Below are positions 34,619-43,574 of a DNA stretch of 64,000 nucleotides, one piece after another. The stretch is from Sporosarcina sp. FSL K6-2383 (GTDB lineage: Bacteria > Bacillota > Bacilli > Bacillales_A > Planococcaceae): positions 62,001 through 126,000 of the forward strand of contig NZ_CP152017.1 in the NCBI RefSeq assembly GCF_038618305.1, in the 5' to 3' direction. Positions within the stretch are counted from its first letter, which is position 1. The number at the start of each line of letters is the position of its first letter. The position numbers and the translations under genes are program-made. The notes beneath the pieces are model-generated. The model saw only the letters and a list, made by a program, of their open reading frames with translations, had not been told where the DNA came from and ran no database searches.

Positions 34619-35490
34619 TGAAGAAACTAGACAAGTTAAAAAAGGATTATAAGGACACGGAAATCCCACCCGAATTAGGGGATATTGTCAACGCATCCAT
34701 CCAAAAAGCAAAGGCTTCACGTAAGAAACGTCCCGCACTTAAACAGTGGACACTTGGGGCCGCAGCAGCTGCTGCTCTTTTCATCGGCAGCATCAATATG
34801 AGTCCATCATTCGCACAGGCAATGGCCAATGTTCCCGTACTTGGCGCATTCGTCAACGTCTTAACCGTGCAACAATTGACGGTGGATAAGGAAACCTATC
34901 AAGCAGATATTTCTACACCTGCAATTGACGGATTGGCAGATAAAGAGCTACAAGCAGCATTAAACAATAAATATATCAAAGAAAACAAAGCGCTCTTTGA
35001 ACAATTTGAACAGGACGTTGCGGAAATGGAAAAATCGGGGGATGGTCATCTTGGCGTGATGGCTGGATATGAAATTAAAACAGATACAGATCAGCTACTA
35101 TCCATCGCACGCTATGAAGTAAACATCGTCGGGTCTTCTTCAACCATTATGACCTATGATACGATCGATAAAGAGAACAGTATTTTAATCACATTGCCAA
35201 GCCTTTTTAAAGACAAGAGTTATGTCGATGCCCTTAGCTCATACATCTTGGGTGAAATGACACAGCAAATGACAACTGATGAAAATATCGTGTACTTTTT
35301 AAAAGACGAGTCGCAGGAAGGCTTTGAAAAAATTAGATCCGATCAAGATTTCTATATTACGGCTGATAATAAGCTCGTTATTTCATTCCAAAAATACGAA
35401 GTCGCACCTGGCTCTATGGGCATCGTGACGTTTGAAATTCCGACAGACGTTTTGGATGGACATTTGGTAAGTGATACGTATATTAAATAA
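34615..35490 (+). CDS. rsiV: RsiV-like anti-sigma factor
   Basis: 291 residues. An N-terminal cytoplasmic segment (IPPELGDIVNASIQKAKASRKKR) is followed by a single membrane helix (WTLGAAAAAALFIGSINM) and an extracellular part of about 220 residues matching the DUF4163/DUF3298 architecture of RsiV: VLGAFVNVLTVQQL, then ADKELQAALNNKYIKENKALF, YEVNIVGSSSTIMTYDTIDKENSILITLPSLFKDKSY (positions about 174-210) and KLVISFQKYEVAPGSMGIVTFEIP. In Bacillus this domain binds lysozyme and exposes the protein to proteolysis, releasing SigV. It overlaps the sigma gene by 4 bp. Confidence 0.82.
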   Translation: MMKKLDKLKKDYKDTEIPPELGDIVNASIQKAKASRKKRPALKQWTLGAAAAAALFIGSINMSPSFAQAMANVPVLGAFVNVLTVQQLTVDKETYQADISTPAIDGLADKELQAALNNKYIKENKALFEQFEQDVAEMEKSGDGHLGVMAGYEIKTDTDQLLSIARYEVNIVGSSSTIMTYDTIDKENSILITLPSLFKDKSYVDALSSYILGEMTQQMTTDENIVYFLKDESQEGFEKIRSDQDFYITADNKLVISFQKYEVAPGSMGIVTFEIPTDVLDGHLVSDTYIK

Positions 35491-35495
35491 GTCAC

Positions 35496-35529
35496 AAAAA
35501 AAGCAGACACGCAATTATGTCTGCTTTTT
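35496..35529. terminator. Bidirectional terminator between rsiV and the PCYCGC lipoprotein
   Basis: AAAAAGCAGACA pairs with TGTCTGCTTTTT around CGCAATTA, flanked by A and T runs, between two convergent stop codons. Confidence 0.9.
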
Positions 35530-35538
35530 GCTAATTAT

Positions 35539-36039
35539 TTAAGACGGCATTTTCGTATCAGTTGGTTGCGCGTAGCCTTCTTTATACGTTTCGTCAATAA
35601 AGTTACGTACTTCTGTCAATGATTTTCCTTCTTGCGTCATCTTGACAGATTGTACCGCAATTTCAAGGCAAACTTGGCAACGTGTGCCGTGGTCGTCCCA
35701 AACAACAGACCCGTCTTCACGTATCTCATCGATGAAACAGTTTGTGTTACTCTCATGTCCTGCACTATCGCCGCAACCACAATAACATGGCATATAGTCA
35801 AGGATGTCCGTTGCTGTTCCCGCAACTTGGTAGACGAGGCGCATCTCTTCTGATTTATCATCTAAAAAAGCTGGCAACTCTGCAGCAGAGGCCGTTACTT
35901 CCTGTAAATCACCGTTTGGTAATTGCTTATGTTGTCCCGCTTCCAAATGGCCTGTTTCATGATCTGTTTCAGCGTTCTGACCACATGCTGCGAGGACAAG
36001 TGTCATAGCAAATAAAATGAGCATCAATCGTTTTTTCAT
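35539..36039 (-). CDS. PCYCGC-motif lipoprotein
   Basis: 166 residues from the ATG at 36039 (GGGGAG upstream). The signal peptide ends in the lipobox LAAC (Cys19), followed by a His/Glu-rich linker (TDHETGHLEAGQHKQ). The mature domain contains MPCYCGCG, then NCFIDEI and CQVCLEIA, the full cysteine pattern of the PCYCGC domain family found in Bacilli. A metal-binding or redox role on the outer face of the membrane is likely, but the ligand is not known. It is convergent with rsiV, and the hairpin repeat lies upstream. Confidence 0.85.
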   Translation of the reverse strand: MKKRLMLILFAMTLVLAACGQNAETDHETGHLEAGQHKQLPNGDLQEVTASAAELPAFLDDKSEEMRLVYQVAGTATDILDYMPCYCGCGDSAGHESNTNCFIDEIREDGSVVWDDHGTRCQVCLEIAVQSVKMTQEGKSLTEVRNFIDETYKEGYAQPTDTKMPS

Positions 36040-36114
36040 GATATGTCCACTCCCCATTTTCTTATATACAATCCATCATAGCCCAAAACGATAATTTGAT
36101 GGGTTACAGAATTG

Positions 36115-36244
36115 TGGACAATAACGAAAAGCGTAGGGCGCCCGTTAGACGCGACAGGCATAAGTCGATCTAGCGACGTGGCGCCCTTTGCCACACAGCT
36201 AGATTGCTTATGACCCGAGCGGCTGGTGCCTGTAGCTGGACAAT
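36115..36244. repeat. Structured intergenic repeat (long bulged hairpin)
   Basis: A ~97-nt extended hairpin (36135-36231) is built of four complementary blocks. AGGGCGCC (36135-36142) pairs with GGTGCCT (36225-36231), CATAAG (36159-36164) with CTTATG (36207-36212), ATCTAGC (36168-36174) with GCTAGAT (36198-36204), and GTGGC (36178-36182) with GCCAC (36190-36194), with short bulges between. The octamer TGGACAAT occurs at both edges (36115-36122 and 36237-36244). Several small open frames across it are artefacts. I suspect a dispersed repeat of Planococcaceae genomes. Confidence 0.65.
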
Positions 36245-36642
36245 TAGGAGTTTCGTCGATTGTCTTGTTGTTTAATCCAATGACGAATGCCTTTCCCAGC
36301 ATGGGGCTCGTCTAAAAAGCGAGGAATGACATGTAAATGTGCATGCGGAATGGACTGACCGCCCGTTTTCCCAGTATTCCAACCGACTGAATAACCATCA
36401 TGTCCATGCCGCTCTTCCAAAAAGGTCTTTGTTTTTAATAGGAGTTCCCGCGTATCATTCCATTCTTCCGCCGTTAACGAAAACACGTCTTGCACATGCC
36501 GTTTCGGAACAATTAAACCGCTTCCTTCCAAAACTTGTTGCTCGGAAGGTTTTTGAATATAAGCGCATGTAGCGTTCTCGAAAATAATTTGTTGCTCTGG
36601 ATCTGCGAGCAAATTACAATACGGGCATTCTGTTTTGTACAT
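36244..36642 (-). CDS. HIT-family protein
   Basis: 132 residues. An N-terminal CPYC zinc-type pair (residues 6-9) is followed by GLIVPKRHVQDVFSL and the histidine triad PHAHLHVIPR near 105-114, the nucleotide hydrolase/transferase active site. The fold matches histidine-triad proteins acting on dinucleoside polyphosphates or AMP-linked substrates. It starts 5 bp after the fumC stop (TAAGGAGC-ATG), so the two are translationally linked. Its stop codon lies at the edge of the hairpin repeat, so the C-terminal residues may derive from it. Confidence 0.85.
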   Translation of the reverse strand: MYKTECPYCNLLADPEQQIIFENATCAYIQKPSEQQVLEGSGLIVPKRHVQDVFSLTAEEWNDTRELLLKTKTFLEERHGHDGYSVGWNTGKTGGQSIPHAHLHVIPRFLDEPHAGKGIRHWIKQQDNRRNS

Positions 36643-36647
36643 GCTCC

Positions 36648-38030
36648 TTATCGCCCAATCATTTTCGACGGATCAACATATTCGTCAAACTGCTCTTCCG
36701 TCAACAAGCCTGTTTTCAGTGCCGCCTCTTTCAGCGTCGTACCTTCTGCATGGGCAGTTTTGGCGATTTTCGCTGCATTTTCATAACCGATATATGGATT
36801 AAGTGCTGTCACAAGCATCAATGAATTTTGCACTTTGTTCGCGATTTCTTCTCGATTCGGCTCAATGCCAACTGCACAGTTATCATTGAAGCTAATCATT
36901 GCATCACTTAATAACGTCACAGATTGCAGGAAGTTAAAGATGATAACAGGTTTGAAAACATTCAATTCAAAGTTCCCTTGACTTGCCGCAAAACCAATTG
37001 TTGCGTCATTCCCCATCACTTGCGCAACGACCATCGTCAACGCTTCACTTTGTGTCGGATTCACTTTCCCAGGCATAATGGAACTCCCAGGTTCATTTTC
37101 AGGAATCGTAATTTCACCAATTCCCGAACGCGGTCCACTTGCCAGCCAGCGTACATCGTTAGCAATTTTCATGAGGTCTGCCGCGAGTGCTTTGATGGCA
37201 CCGTGAACGTATACGACTTCGTCATAGCTCGTTAATGAATGGAATTTATTTTGTGCAGATGTGAACTCAATGCCTACTGCTTTACTAATTTCTTCTGCAA
37301 CACGGTCACCAAATCCAGCGGGCGCATTCAAACCTGTCCCAACTGCTGTGCCGCCAATCGCTAATTCTTTCATGGATTCAACACTATCTGTAATCATTTT
37401 TTCCGTTTTCTCCAACATGCGATGCCAGCCACTAATTTCTTGGCCAAGTGTCAACGGTGTTGCATCTTGCAAATGCGTACGCCCAATTTTAATAATATCC
37501 ATGAACTCTACCGATTTTTTACTAAGTGTTGCTTTCAACTGACCGATAGCCGGTACGAGCTGCTGTTGGACAGCCACAACACCTGCAACATGCAAGGCTG
37601 TTGGGAACGTGTCATTCGAACTTTGCGATTTATTGACATCATCGTTTGGATGAAGACGTTCTTCCTCGCCCCACTTCTCCAGCAATTGATTGCCACGATT
37701 GGCTAACACTTCGTTCATATTCATATTCGATTGTGTTCCACTACCTGTTTGCCAAACGACGAGCGGGAAATGATCATCTAATTCTCCGGCAATCACTTCA
37801 TCTGCAGCAGCAGAAATTGCTTTCATTTTTGCCGCTGAAAGAGCGCCATTTGCGTGGCTTGCGATAGCTGCTGACTTTTTCAAATGAGCAAATGCCCGGA
37901 CGACACCAATCGGCATTCTTTCCTCACCAATTTTAAAGTTTTGCTTACTACGCTGTGTTTGCGCACCCCATAACTTGTCCGCAGGTACTTTAATTTCACC
38001 AAATGTATCATGCTCAATACGATAATCCAT
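36648..38030 (-). CDS. fumC: Class II fumarate hydratase
   Basis: 460 residues, cytoplasmic, hydrates fumarate to malate in the TCA cycle. Signature regions are [40 protein letters not shown] and the superfamily SS-loop [13 protein letters not shown]. These hold the catalytic Ser and Lys of the fumarase/aspartase superfamily. It is distinguished from aspartase by the overall fit to FumC. The AAAGGTGA site precedes the ATG at 38030. It is followed by the HIT gene. Confidence 0.95.
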   Translation of the reverse strand: MDYRIEHDTFGEIKVPADKLWGAQTQRSKQNFKIGEERMPIGVVRAFAHLKKSAAIASHANGALSAAKMKAISAAADEVIAGELDDHFPLVVWQTGSGTQSNMNMNEVLANRGNQLLEKWGEEERLHPNDDVNKSQSSNDTFPTALHVAGVVAVQQQLVPAIGQLKATLSKKSVEFMDIIKIGRTHLQDATPLTLGQEISGWHRMLEKTEKMITDSVESMKELAIGGTAVGTGLNAPAGFGDRVAEEISKAVGIEFTSAQNKFHSLTSYDEVVYVHGAIKALAADLMKIANDVRWLASGPRSGIGEITIPENEPGSSIMPGKVNPTQSEALTMVVAQVMGNDATIGFAASQGNFELNVFKPVIIFNFLQSVTLLSDAMISFNDNCAVGIEPNREEIANKVQNSLMLVTALNPYIGYENAAKIAKTAHAEGTTLKEAALKTGLLTEEQFDEYVDPSKMIGR

Positions 38031-38063
38031 TTCGCCATCACCTTTCGAGTATAAGTGTTTTCA

Positions 38064-38528
38064 TTATCTCATGACCGGCAACTTTTTTTCATGCGCCCAG
38101 TCCTGGATGAATGCTTTTTGTCTCGGATTTAAGTTTGCCGGTAAGTTATCTTTGCTGTAAAAACGATGTGCTTTGCTTTCAGCGCCACCCTGCCTGAGCT
38201 CTCCTTGATAGTGATTCGTATGAAAAATAACTTGCACACTGTATACTTGATCGCCATTCGGATACGTGACATAACAGGACTCTCCGGAATAAAGACCAAA
38301 CAACTGCAACCCTTCCACATGCAATCCCGTTTCTTCGTAAGCCTCCCGTATGGCCGTCTCTTCAAATGTTTCCCCTGGTTCCATGACGCCACCTGGGATA
38401 CACCAATTATCTTCATCTGTACGGTGTTGAAGTAAAATTCCATCCTCATTCGTAATAATGACGCCACAGCCCACTGTTAAAAGTTGTTCCTTGCCAATCA
38501 TTTTTCTCATTGTTTGTATGTAGTCCAT
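38064..38528 (-). CDS. Nudix hydrolase
   Basis: 154 residues. The N-terminal MDYIQTMRKMIG helix is typical of a Bacillales Nudix subgroup, then CGVIITNEDGILLQHRTDED and the full Nudix box GGVMEPGETFEETAIREAYE-ETGL. The substrate is unknown. A strong AAGGAGG site precedes the ATG. It ends 33 bp upstream of the fumC start, on the same strand, so read-through into fumC is possible. Confidence 0.88.
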   Translation of the reverse strand: MDYIQTMRKMIGKEQLLTVGCGVIITNEDGILLQHRTDEDNWCIPGGVMEPGETFEETAIREAYEETGLHVEGLQLFGLYSGESCYVTYPNGDQVYSVQVIFHTNHYQGELRQGGAESKAHRFYSKDNLPANLNPRQKAFIQDWAHEKKLPVMR

Positions 38529-38607
38529 TGGATTTCCTCCTTAATACGTGCATGAAAGGGTTCGATTGGCCGTATTTCTGTGCTCTTTGCAGAAATTAAG
38601 GCACACA

Positions 38608-38641
38608 TTTAAACCTAGGCGAACCTTGGTCGCCTAGGTCT
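38608..38641 (-). terminator. Hairpin after the HD-GYP gene
   Basis: On the minus strand ACCTAGGCGA pairs with TTCGCCTAGGT around CCAAGG. The T tail (TTTAAAT) is weak, so this is a moderate terminator call. Confidence 0.6.
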
Positions 38642-39580
38642 TTACTTCCACTTAAACTGCTTACTTTCCAATATTTCAATAAATGCATCGACTACTTTGG
38701 GATTAAACTGAGTCCCTTTGCCAGCCTTCAGCTCGTCCACAGCTTCTTTTATCGGATAAGCTTTTTTATAGGGGCGGTCAGTTGTCATGGCGTCAAAAGC
38801 GTCAACGACTGAAACAATAGCCGCTTCCAATGAGATTTCGTTGCCCTTTAAACCATACGGATAGCCTTTTCCATCATGTCTTTCATGATGCTGTTCAACA
38901 ATATGTGCAGCATCCTTTAACCATTCAACAGAATGCTCACGCATGATTTTGGCGCCTTCCGTTGTATGAGTCTTCATAATTTTCCACTCTTCTGCCGTCA
39001 ATTTACCAGGCTTATTTAATATTTCAATAGGCACCATACGCTTGCCTACATCATGAAAATAGGCGCCCCATCTTAGCACAATAAGACTTTGGGTATCCCC
39101 GGGCATATCTAAATGCTTCCATACTTCAATTGTATAGTTTTTAATACGATCACAATGATGGTATGTGTAACCGTCTAATGACTCAATTTCTTCAGCTTCT
39201 TTTTGAAGCATCTGCATTTCAAAAAAATGTTCCTCATAAGCCTCTGCATCTATTTTCATTAAAAAAGTAGCTTCTGTTTCTCCATAAAAGGATACAGTCT
39301 CTTTATAGGAAGAAGCATCGATTACCTCACCAATCTCCACCACACGGCGATACCCAGATACCTCCATTTCTACAACACCTTCTAATAGCATGTAGGTTTC
39401 ACTTTTGAAGCGTTCTTCGTTATACTTCGCCATAAAAAACTGGTTTTTATGTAATGTTAGAAGGGCATTTGACAACCCTTTCCACCTTCCGAGCAAAATA
39501 ATTTCAACCGAGCTAAGACGCAAAGTTGGATTTCCTTCTTTTGAATAATTAACAAATGACTTTTTTGATTGGGTTATCAT
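38642..39580 (-). CDS. HD-GYP domain phosphodiesterase-like protein
   Basis: 312 residues. The N-terminal 120 residues form a small beta-rich sensory-like domain (LLEGVVEMEVSGYRRVVEIGEVIDASSY resembles a cupin or cyclic-nucleotide-type fold). The HD-GYP domain follows: HCDRIKNYTIEVWKHLDM, GAYFHDVGKRMVP with the HD pair, QHHERHDGKGYPYGLKG and VVDAFDAMTTDRPYKKA. Such domains usually hydrolyse cyclic di-GMP. GYPYGL is a slightly degenerate GYP motif. The ATG has a GGGGGTGG site. It is monocistronic. Confidence 0.85.
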   Translation of the reverse strand: MITQSKKSFVNYSKEGNPTLRLSSVEIILLGRWKGLSNALLTLHKNQFFMAKYNEERFKSETYMLLEGVVEMEVSGYRRVVEIGEVIDASSYKETVSFYGETEATFLMKIDAEAYEEHFFEMQMLQKEAEEIESLDGYTYHHCDRIKNYTIEVWKHLDMPGDTQSLIVLRWGAYFHDVGKRMVPIEILNKPGKLTAEEWKIMKTHTTEGAKIMREHSVEWLKDAAHIVEQHHERHDGKGYPYGLKGNEISLEAAIVSVVDAFDAMTTDRPYKKAYPIKEAVDELKAGKGTQFNPKVVDAFIEILESKQFKWK

Positions 39581-39671
39581 ATTCCACCCCCTAAATTATT
39601 GAGTGACATTGTTTCTTAATTATAGCAATTGTCACTCAATTTTCCTAGAACAAAATCAACAGTCACTAGCC

Positions 39672-39797
39672 AAAAGAAAAAGAATCCACTCATGCATGGA
39701 ATCTTTCCCCTTCTATTTATTCAACTACTTCAGCTACCACTTCTTTTTCAGCAGGCTGTTTCGCATTTGCTGCCTTCACTTCATCCTCCCAAGTAAA
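39672..39797 (-). pseudogene. Orphan copy of the flotillin 3' end plus terminator
   Basis: Reading leftward from 39797 the frame gives DEVKAANAKQPAEKEVVAEV and then VE-stop at 39720. The intact flotillin ends DEVKAANAKQLVEQEVVADK, then FE-stop. The DNA aligns without gaps (39717-39796 against 41999-42078, weaker past about 42070). Downstream, an AAAGATTCC/GGATTCTTT hairpin with T tail (39672-39710) mirrors the flotillin terminator at 41952-41992. It has no start codon. It lies 46 bp after the ABC permease stop and probably supplies that operon's terminator. Confidence 0.7.
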
Positions 39798-39842
39798 ATA
39801 ACGTCTGCGTAGCCTAGACGAAGTGCAGGACATCCTCGATTC

Positions 39843-41114
39843 TTACAACTCTTGCCTTAGCGCATTAATGACATCTATTTTCGTTGCCTTGCGCGCAGGA
39901 CGCCATCCTGAAATCATTGCTACTCCAATACTAATGGTCGATGCAATGACAACAAGCTGCCACGGAATGACCGAAAACGTCACTGTCATACTCCCGAAAT
40001 CCTCCTCACCAAGTGCAGCTGAAACAATGATTGGCAATACATAATTCGACACAGCGCTTACGCCGTATGAAATAATGACCGCAAGCACCGTTCCAACGAT
40101 ACCAATCCAAGCACTTTCCATTAGGAACAGTCGTTGAATCAATTTCGGATTCGCTCCAATCGCTTTCATTACGCCAATTTCACGTGTGCGCTCTGTCACC
40201 GCCATCGTCATTGTGTTAAAGATACCAATGGACGCAATGAGAATCGCAATGGTCCCGACGAATACAAGCCCCGCTTTCAGTGCTAAGAAAAAGACGTCCA
40301 ACTGCTCTAATTCATCCGCAACGGAATAGACATAATAGCCTTCGTCCCTTAGATTCTCCGAAACAGCCTTTACATTCTCCAATTTATCGACATACACATT
40401 CGTATCGCCATAAAATAGTTCATACTCCTCTTCGGAAGTTCCTCCTTCCAGACTAGCAGCGTAAATACGTTCAAGCTCCGGCTTAGCGGAAGCGTCTATA
40501 TATACTTGGTTATCCTGCACCCACTCTTTTGAAGGGTTCGTCCCAATTCCAACAATCGTAAGAGTGAGTTTTTCCTCTGCCTCTCCAATCTGGTACATAA
40601 ACTGCTCACCTATCAGATTCCCTTCATACGTTTCAACGTCCTCTTCATCCACCTCTTGTTCCCGCATTAAAAATGCCCCGAAATCGCTGCCTACCACAAC
40701 CTCTGTCATCTTTTCTGGTAAACGTCCCTCTTCCAGCTCAAAGCCAACTTTCCTTTCTTCTGCGAAGTCCGTCACTACGAGCTTATGATTCCCCATATAC
40801 TCTTTCAATATCGACCCCTGGCTTGCGCCCATGTATTGGCGATTGACAACTGCTTTCACATGTTCATTTTTTTGCAAAGATTCTATATTATTTTCTGGCC
40901 TTTGCTCGTCATCCATTCCATGTACTTGAATTTCCGTAATTAAGCGATTGGATAGCATGCCATCGCGAATGGTTTCATGTAGCCCGAATCCGACTGATGC
41001 CAGCACAATTAAAAATGCTGTTCCCATCGTTGCTGCAAGCACTGTCATAAAAACACGCATTTTGTTTTTCTTAATATGCTGTCGTACGAAATCAATTTGG
41101 TCATTAAATTGCAC
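39843..41114 (-). CDS. ABC transporter permease, MacB/FtsX type (YtrF-like)
   Basis: 423 residues from a GTG at 41114, about nine bases after a GAAGGTG site that lies inside the ATPase gene. It starts [22 protein letters not shown], as do Bacillus YtrF-type permeases. Membrane helices lie near 25-45, 295-320, 345-370 and 390-410, with a large extracellular MacB-PCD domain between the first two. FtsX-type end motifs GVMKAIGANPKLIQRLFLMES and GWRPARKATKIDVINALRQEL are present. It overlaps the ATPase gene by 11 bp. The family exports peptides or works in envelope stress. Confidence 0.88.
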   Translation of the reverse strand: MQFNDQIDFVRQHIKKNKMRVFMTVLAATMGTAFLIVLASVGFGLHETIRDGMLSNRLITEIQVHGMDDEQRPENNIESLQKNEHVKAVVNRQYMGASQGSILKEYMGNHKLVVTDFAEERKVGFELEEGRLPEKMTEVVVGSDFGAFLMREQEVDEEDVETYEGNLIGEQFMYQIGEAEEKLTLTIVGIGTNPSKEWVQDNQVYIDASAKPELERIYAASLEGGTSEEEYELFYGDTNVYVDKLENVKAVSENLRDEGYYVYSVADELEQLDVFFLALKAGLVFVGTIAILIASIGIFNTMTMAVTERTREIGVMKAIGANPKLIQRLFLMESAWIGIVGTVLAVIISYGVSAVSNYVLPIIVSAALGEEDFGSMTVTFSVIPWQLVVIASTISIGVAMISGWRPARKATKIDVINALRQEL

Positions 41115-41802
41115 GTTGCACACCACCTTCTGTTAATTCACCATCATGCATTCTATACACACGGTTAGCTGTTTGAGCCACTTCATCGTCATGCGTAATG
41201 ATGACAAACGTGATGCCCCTTGTTTGATTCAGCGACTGAATAAGGAGTAAAACGTCCTGCTCCGTTTCTGAATCTAGGCTTCCTGTCGGTTCGTCTGCAA
41301 AAATGACAGGTGGATCAGTGATAAGTGCACGTGCAATGCTGACACGTTGCTGTTGACCTCCCGATAATTCATTTGGATAGTGATCTTGTACATCCGTCAA
41401 GCCAACACTTTGCATGAGATCCTTCACTTTCTTCCGCCGTTCACTTTTATTGATTCCCTTCAGTTTCAATGGCAATTCAACATTTTCAAATGCGGTTAGA
41501 CCAGGCATGAGCTGAAAGTTTTGAAAGACAAAGCCGAAATGATCGAGTCTAAACTTAGCACTTTCCAATTCGTTAAATGTAGATGTTTCCACACCTTTGA
41601 TGATGATTTCCCCACTTTCTGGCGTCAGAAATCCTGCCATAATGTGAAGAAGCGTCGACTTTCCAGATCCACTCTTGCCAACAATCGATACGATTTCACC
41701 TTCCGCTACATTAAACGTTAGCCCTTTTAGAACTGGCACACGCTTCTCCTTCCCCTTCTTACCGATCTTGAATGAATGATTTAAATTCCTTATACTAATC
41801 AT
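41104..41802 (-). CDS. ABC transporter ATPase, MacB/LolD type (YtrE-like)
   Basis: 232 residues with Walker [11 protein letters not shown]-loop [21 protein letters not shown], signature [15 protein letters not shown], Walker [17 protein letters not shown] and H-loop FVIITHDDE, the standard profile of mechanotransmitting MacB-type systems. It partners with the overlapping permease gene. An AT-rich regulatory gap with repeated ATTATCAT motifs lies upstream. The pair is bracketed by two copies of the flotillin 3' end. Confidence 0.92.
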   Translation of the reverse strand: MISIRNLNHSFKIGKKGKEKRVPVLKGLTFNVAEGEIVSIVGKSGSGKSTLLHIMAGFLTPESGEIIIKGVETSTFNELESAKFRLDHFGFVFQNFQLMPGLTAFENVELPLKLKGINKSERRKKVKDLMQSVGLTDVQDHYPNELSGGQQQRVSIARALITDPPVIFADEPTGSLDSETEQDVLLLIQSLNQTRGITFVIITHDDEVAQTANRVYRMHDGELTEGGVQRAI

Positions 41803-41825
41803 CTATTTCCCTCCAACTTTTACGA

Positions 41826-41901
41826 TTATTATCATAATAAGAGAAAGTTCTTAAGAGATTATGATGATAATAATGAAGATTTTCTTAAGGTTATTATCAA
41901 G
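41826..41901. promoter_or_regulatory. AT-rich region with repeated ATTATCAT/ATGATAAT motifs before the ABC pair
   Basis: ATTATTATCATAAT (41826-41839), ATTATGATGATAATAAT (41859-41875) and GGTTATTATCAAG (41889-41901) form related dyads just upstream of the ATPase gene. They loosely resemble metal-regulator or Fur-type operators. No confident -35/-10 pair could be set. The regulator is unknown. Confidence 0.35.
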
Positions 41902-41951
41902 AGTGTTTTTGGCAAGCTTAGACGGCTCGTTTGCGTGAAAAAACTCCATTA

Positions 41952-41992
41952 GAAAAAGAGTCCACACGCACCTTCGCGCACAGACTCTTTCC
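41952..41992 (-). terminator. Terminator of yuaF-floT
   Basis: On the minus strand AAAGAGTCTGTGCGC pairs with GCGTGTGGACTCTTT, followed by TTCTAAT. It is a close relative of the hairpin at 39672-39710. Confidence 0.85.
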
Positions 41993-42000
41993 TCTCTTAT

Positions 42001-43554
42001 TTATTCAAATTTGTCGGCTACTACCTCTTGTTCAACTAACTGTTTCGCATTTGCCGCCTTCACTTCATCCGTTAACTGATCAATGCTCGGGCGAATCGTA
42101 CCTTTGCCAGAATAATTCTCCAGCATTTCCTTCACATCGATACCAGAAGAGGCTTTCAATGTTTCTTGCAACGTAGACATTAAGTTCGTTGCATACGATG
42201 TTACTTTATTTGCACCGCCGCCTTCTCCTCCGCCTGTATCGACAACAGTAATTTTGTCGATGTTAGACAATGGACTTGCAATTTCCCTTGCATATTCTGG
42301 TAGCATATTCACGATCATATCCAGCATTGCTGCTTGCCCGTATTGTTCGAAGGCTTCAGCGATTTTGCGTTTCGCTTCGGCTTCTGCAAGACCTTTCAGA
42401 CGAATAATATCCGCTTCCGATTCCCCTTGTGCACGCTGAGAATCAGCTTTCGCCTGCCCATCAAGACGAACTTTTTCTGCATCTGCCGCCGCACGCGCTT
42501 CAATACGGTACTTTTCTGCGTCTGCCTCCGTAATTTGTTTTGATTTTTCAGCTTCTGCATTTTGCTCAATCGCATAACGATCCGCATCCGCTTTTTTCTT
42601 CACTTCTGAATCATATTGCTTCTCACGACGTAAAATCTCTTTCTCTTCTAGCTCGATTTGCTTTTGACGCTCAATAATCTGAACTTGCATTTCCTGTTCC
42701 ATAACTTCCTGCTTGGAGACTGCTGTCTGTAATTCATACGCTTGGTCAGCACGCGCTTTCGCTACGTCCTGCTCACGACGGTACTCTGCCACTTTCAACA
42801 GATTCTCTTTTTCTGCTTCTGCAATTTCAGTCGCACGCTCAATTTCTGCTTTTTGTGCTTCTTTAGAGGCTTCTGCATTTTTAATACGCGTTTCTTTTTC
42901 TGCTTCAACTGTTGCGATATCTGCATCACGTTTTACTTGAGCAATACGCGGCTTCCCAAGTGAGTCAAGGTAACCGTTTTTATCACGTACATCTTTAATT
43001 GTAAACGAAACGATAATGAGCCCCATTTTTGATAAATCCTGCGAAGCCACACGTTGTACTTCTTGTGAAAACATATCTCGATTTTTATAAATCTCTTCAA
43101 CGGTCATGGAACCCAAAATCGAACGCAAATGACCTTCTAATACTTCCTTTGCTTCGTTTTCACGGTCAATCTTTGATTTTCCTAAAAACTGTTCGGCAGC
43201 TGTCGCAATTTCTGAGATTGAACCACCAATTTTAATAATTGCTGTTCCATCAGCCATAACCGGAACACCTTGCTCCGTGTAGACCTCCGGCGTCGTCACT
43301 TCCAGCTTGCTTGATAATAAGCTAAGTGGTGTCGCTTGTTGGAACACGGGTAGCACGAACGTCCCGCCACCACGGATGATTTTAATGCGATTACCTGACT
43401 CATCCGTATGTACATTTTTTGTTCCTAAATAACTACCTGTCACAATTAGTGCTTCATCTGGTCCAACTGTCTTATACTTCGATACATAAACAAGAATGAC
43501 TGCCAACAAAACAAATGCTACAACTCCAAGCGCAATCCAAATTCCCATATCCAT
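42001..43554 (-). CDS. floT: Flotillin (FloT)
   Basis: 517-residue membrane-microdomain scaffold. An N-terminal hydrophobic hairpin (WIALGVVAFVLLAVILVYVS) leads to the SPFH/band-7 domain (about 35-220). A long Glu/Ala/Lys coiled coil with repeats such as AEKYRIEARAAADAEK follows, then a C-terminal tail with GGGEGGG and the DEVKAANAKQ end. It closely resembles Bacillus FloT (YuaG). It is second in an operon with the NfeD-family gene, 20 bp downstream, under a sigma-W promoter. Its 3' end is duplicated beyond the neighbouring ABC genes. Confidence 0.95.
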   Translation of the reverse strand: MDMGIWIALGVVAFVLLAVILVYVSKYKTVGPDEALIVTGSYLGTKNVHTDESGNRIKIIRGGGTFVLPVFQQATPLSLLSSKLEVTTPEVYTEQGVPVMADGTAIIKIGGSISEIATAAEQFLGKSKIDRENEAKEVLEGHLRSILGSMTVEEIYKNRDMFSQEVQRVASQDLSKMGLIIVSFTIKDVRDKNGYLDSLGKPRIAQVKRDADIATVEAEKETRIKNAEASKEAQKAEIERATEIAEAEKENLLKVAEYRREQDVAKARADQAYELQTAVSKQEVMEQEMQVQIIERQKQIELEEKEILRREKQYDSEVKKKADADRYAIEQNAEAEKSKQITEADAEKYRIEARAAADAEKVRLDGQAKADSQRAQGESEADIIRLKGLAEAEAKRKIAEAFEQYGQAAMLDMIVNMLPEYAREIASPLSNIDKITVVDTGGGEGGGANKVTSYATNLMSTLQETLKASSGIDVKEMLENYSGKGTIRPSIDQLTDEVKAANAKQLVEQEVVADKFE

Positions 43555-43574
43555 TTTCTTTTCCCCCTTTAATA

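Noticed and set aside
36036..36302. 88-codon minus-strand frame across the hairpin repeat
   Set aside because: It is made mostly of the structured repeat and the shifted ends of the HIT and PCYCGC genes.
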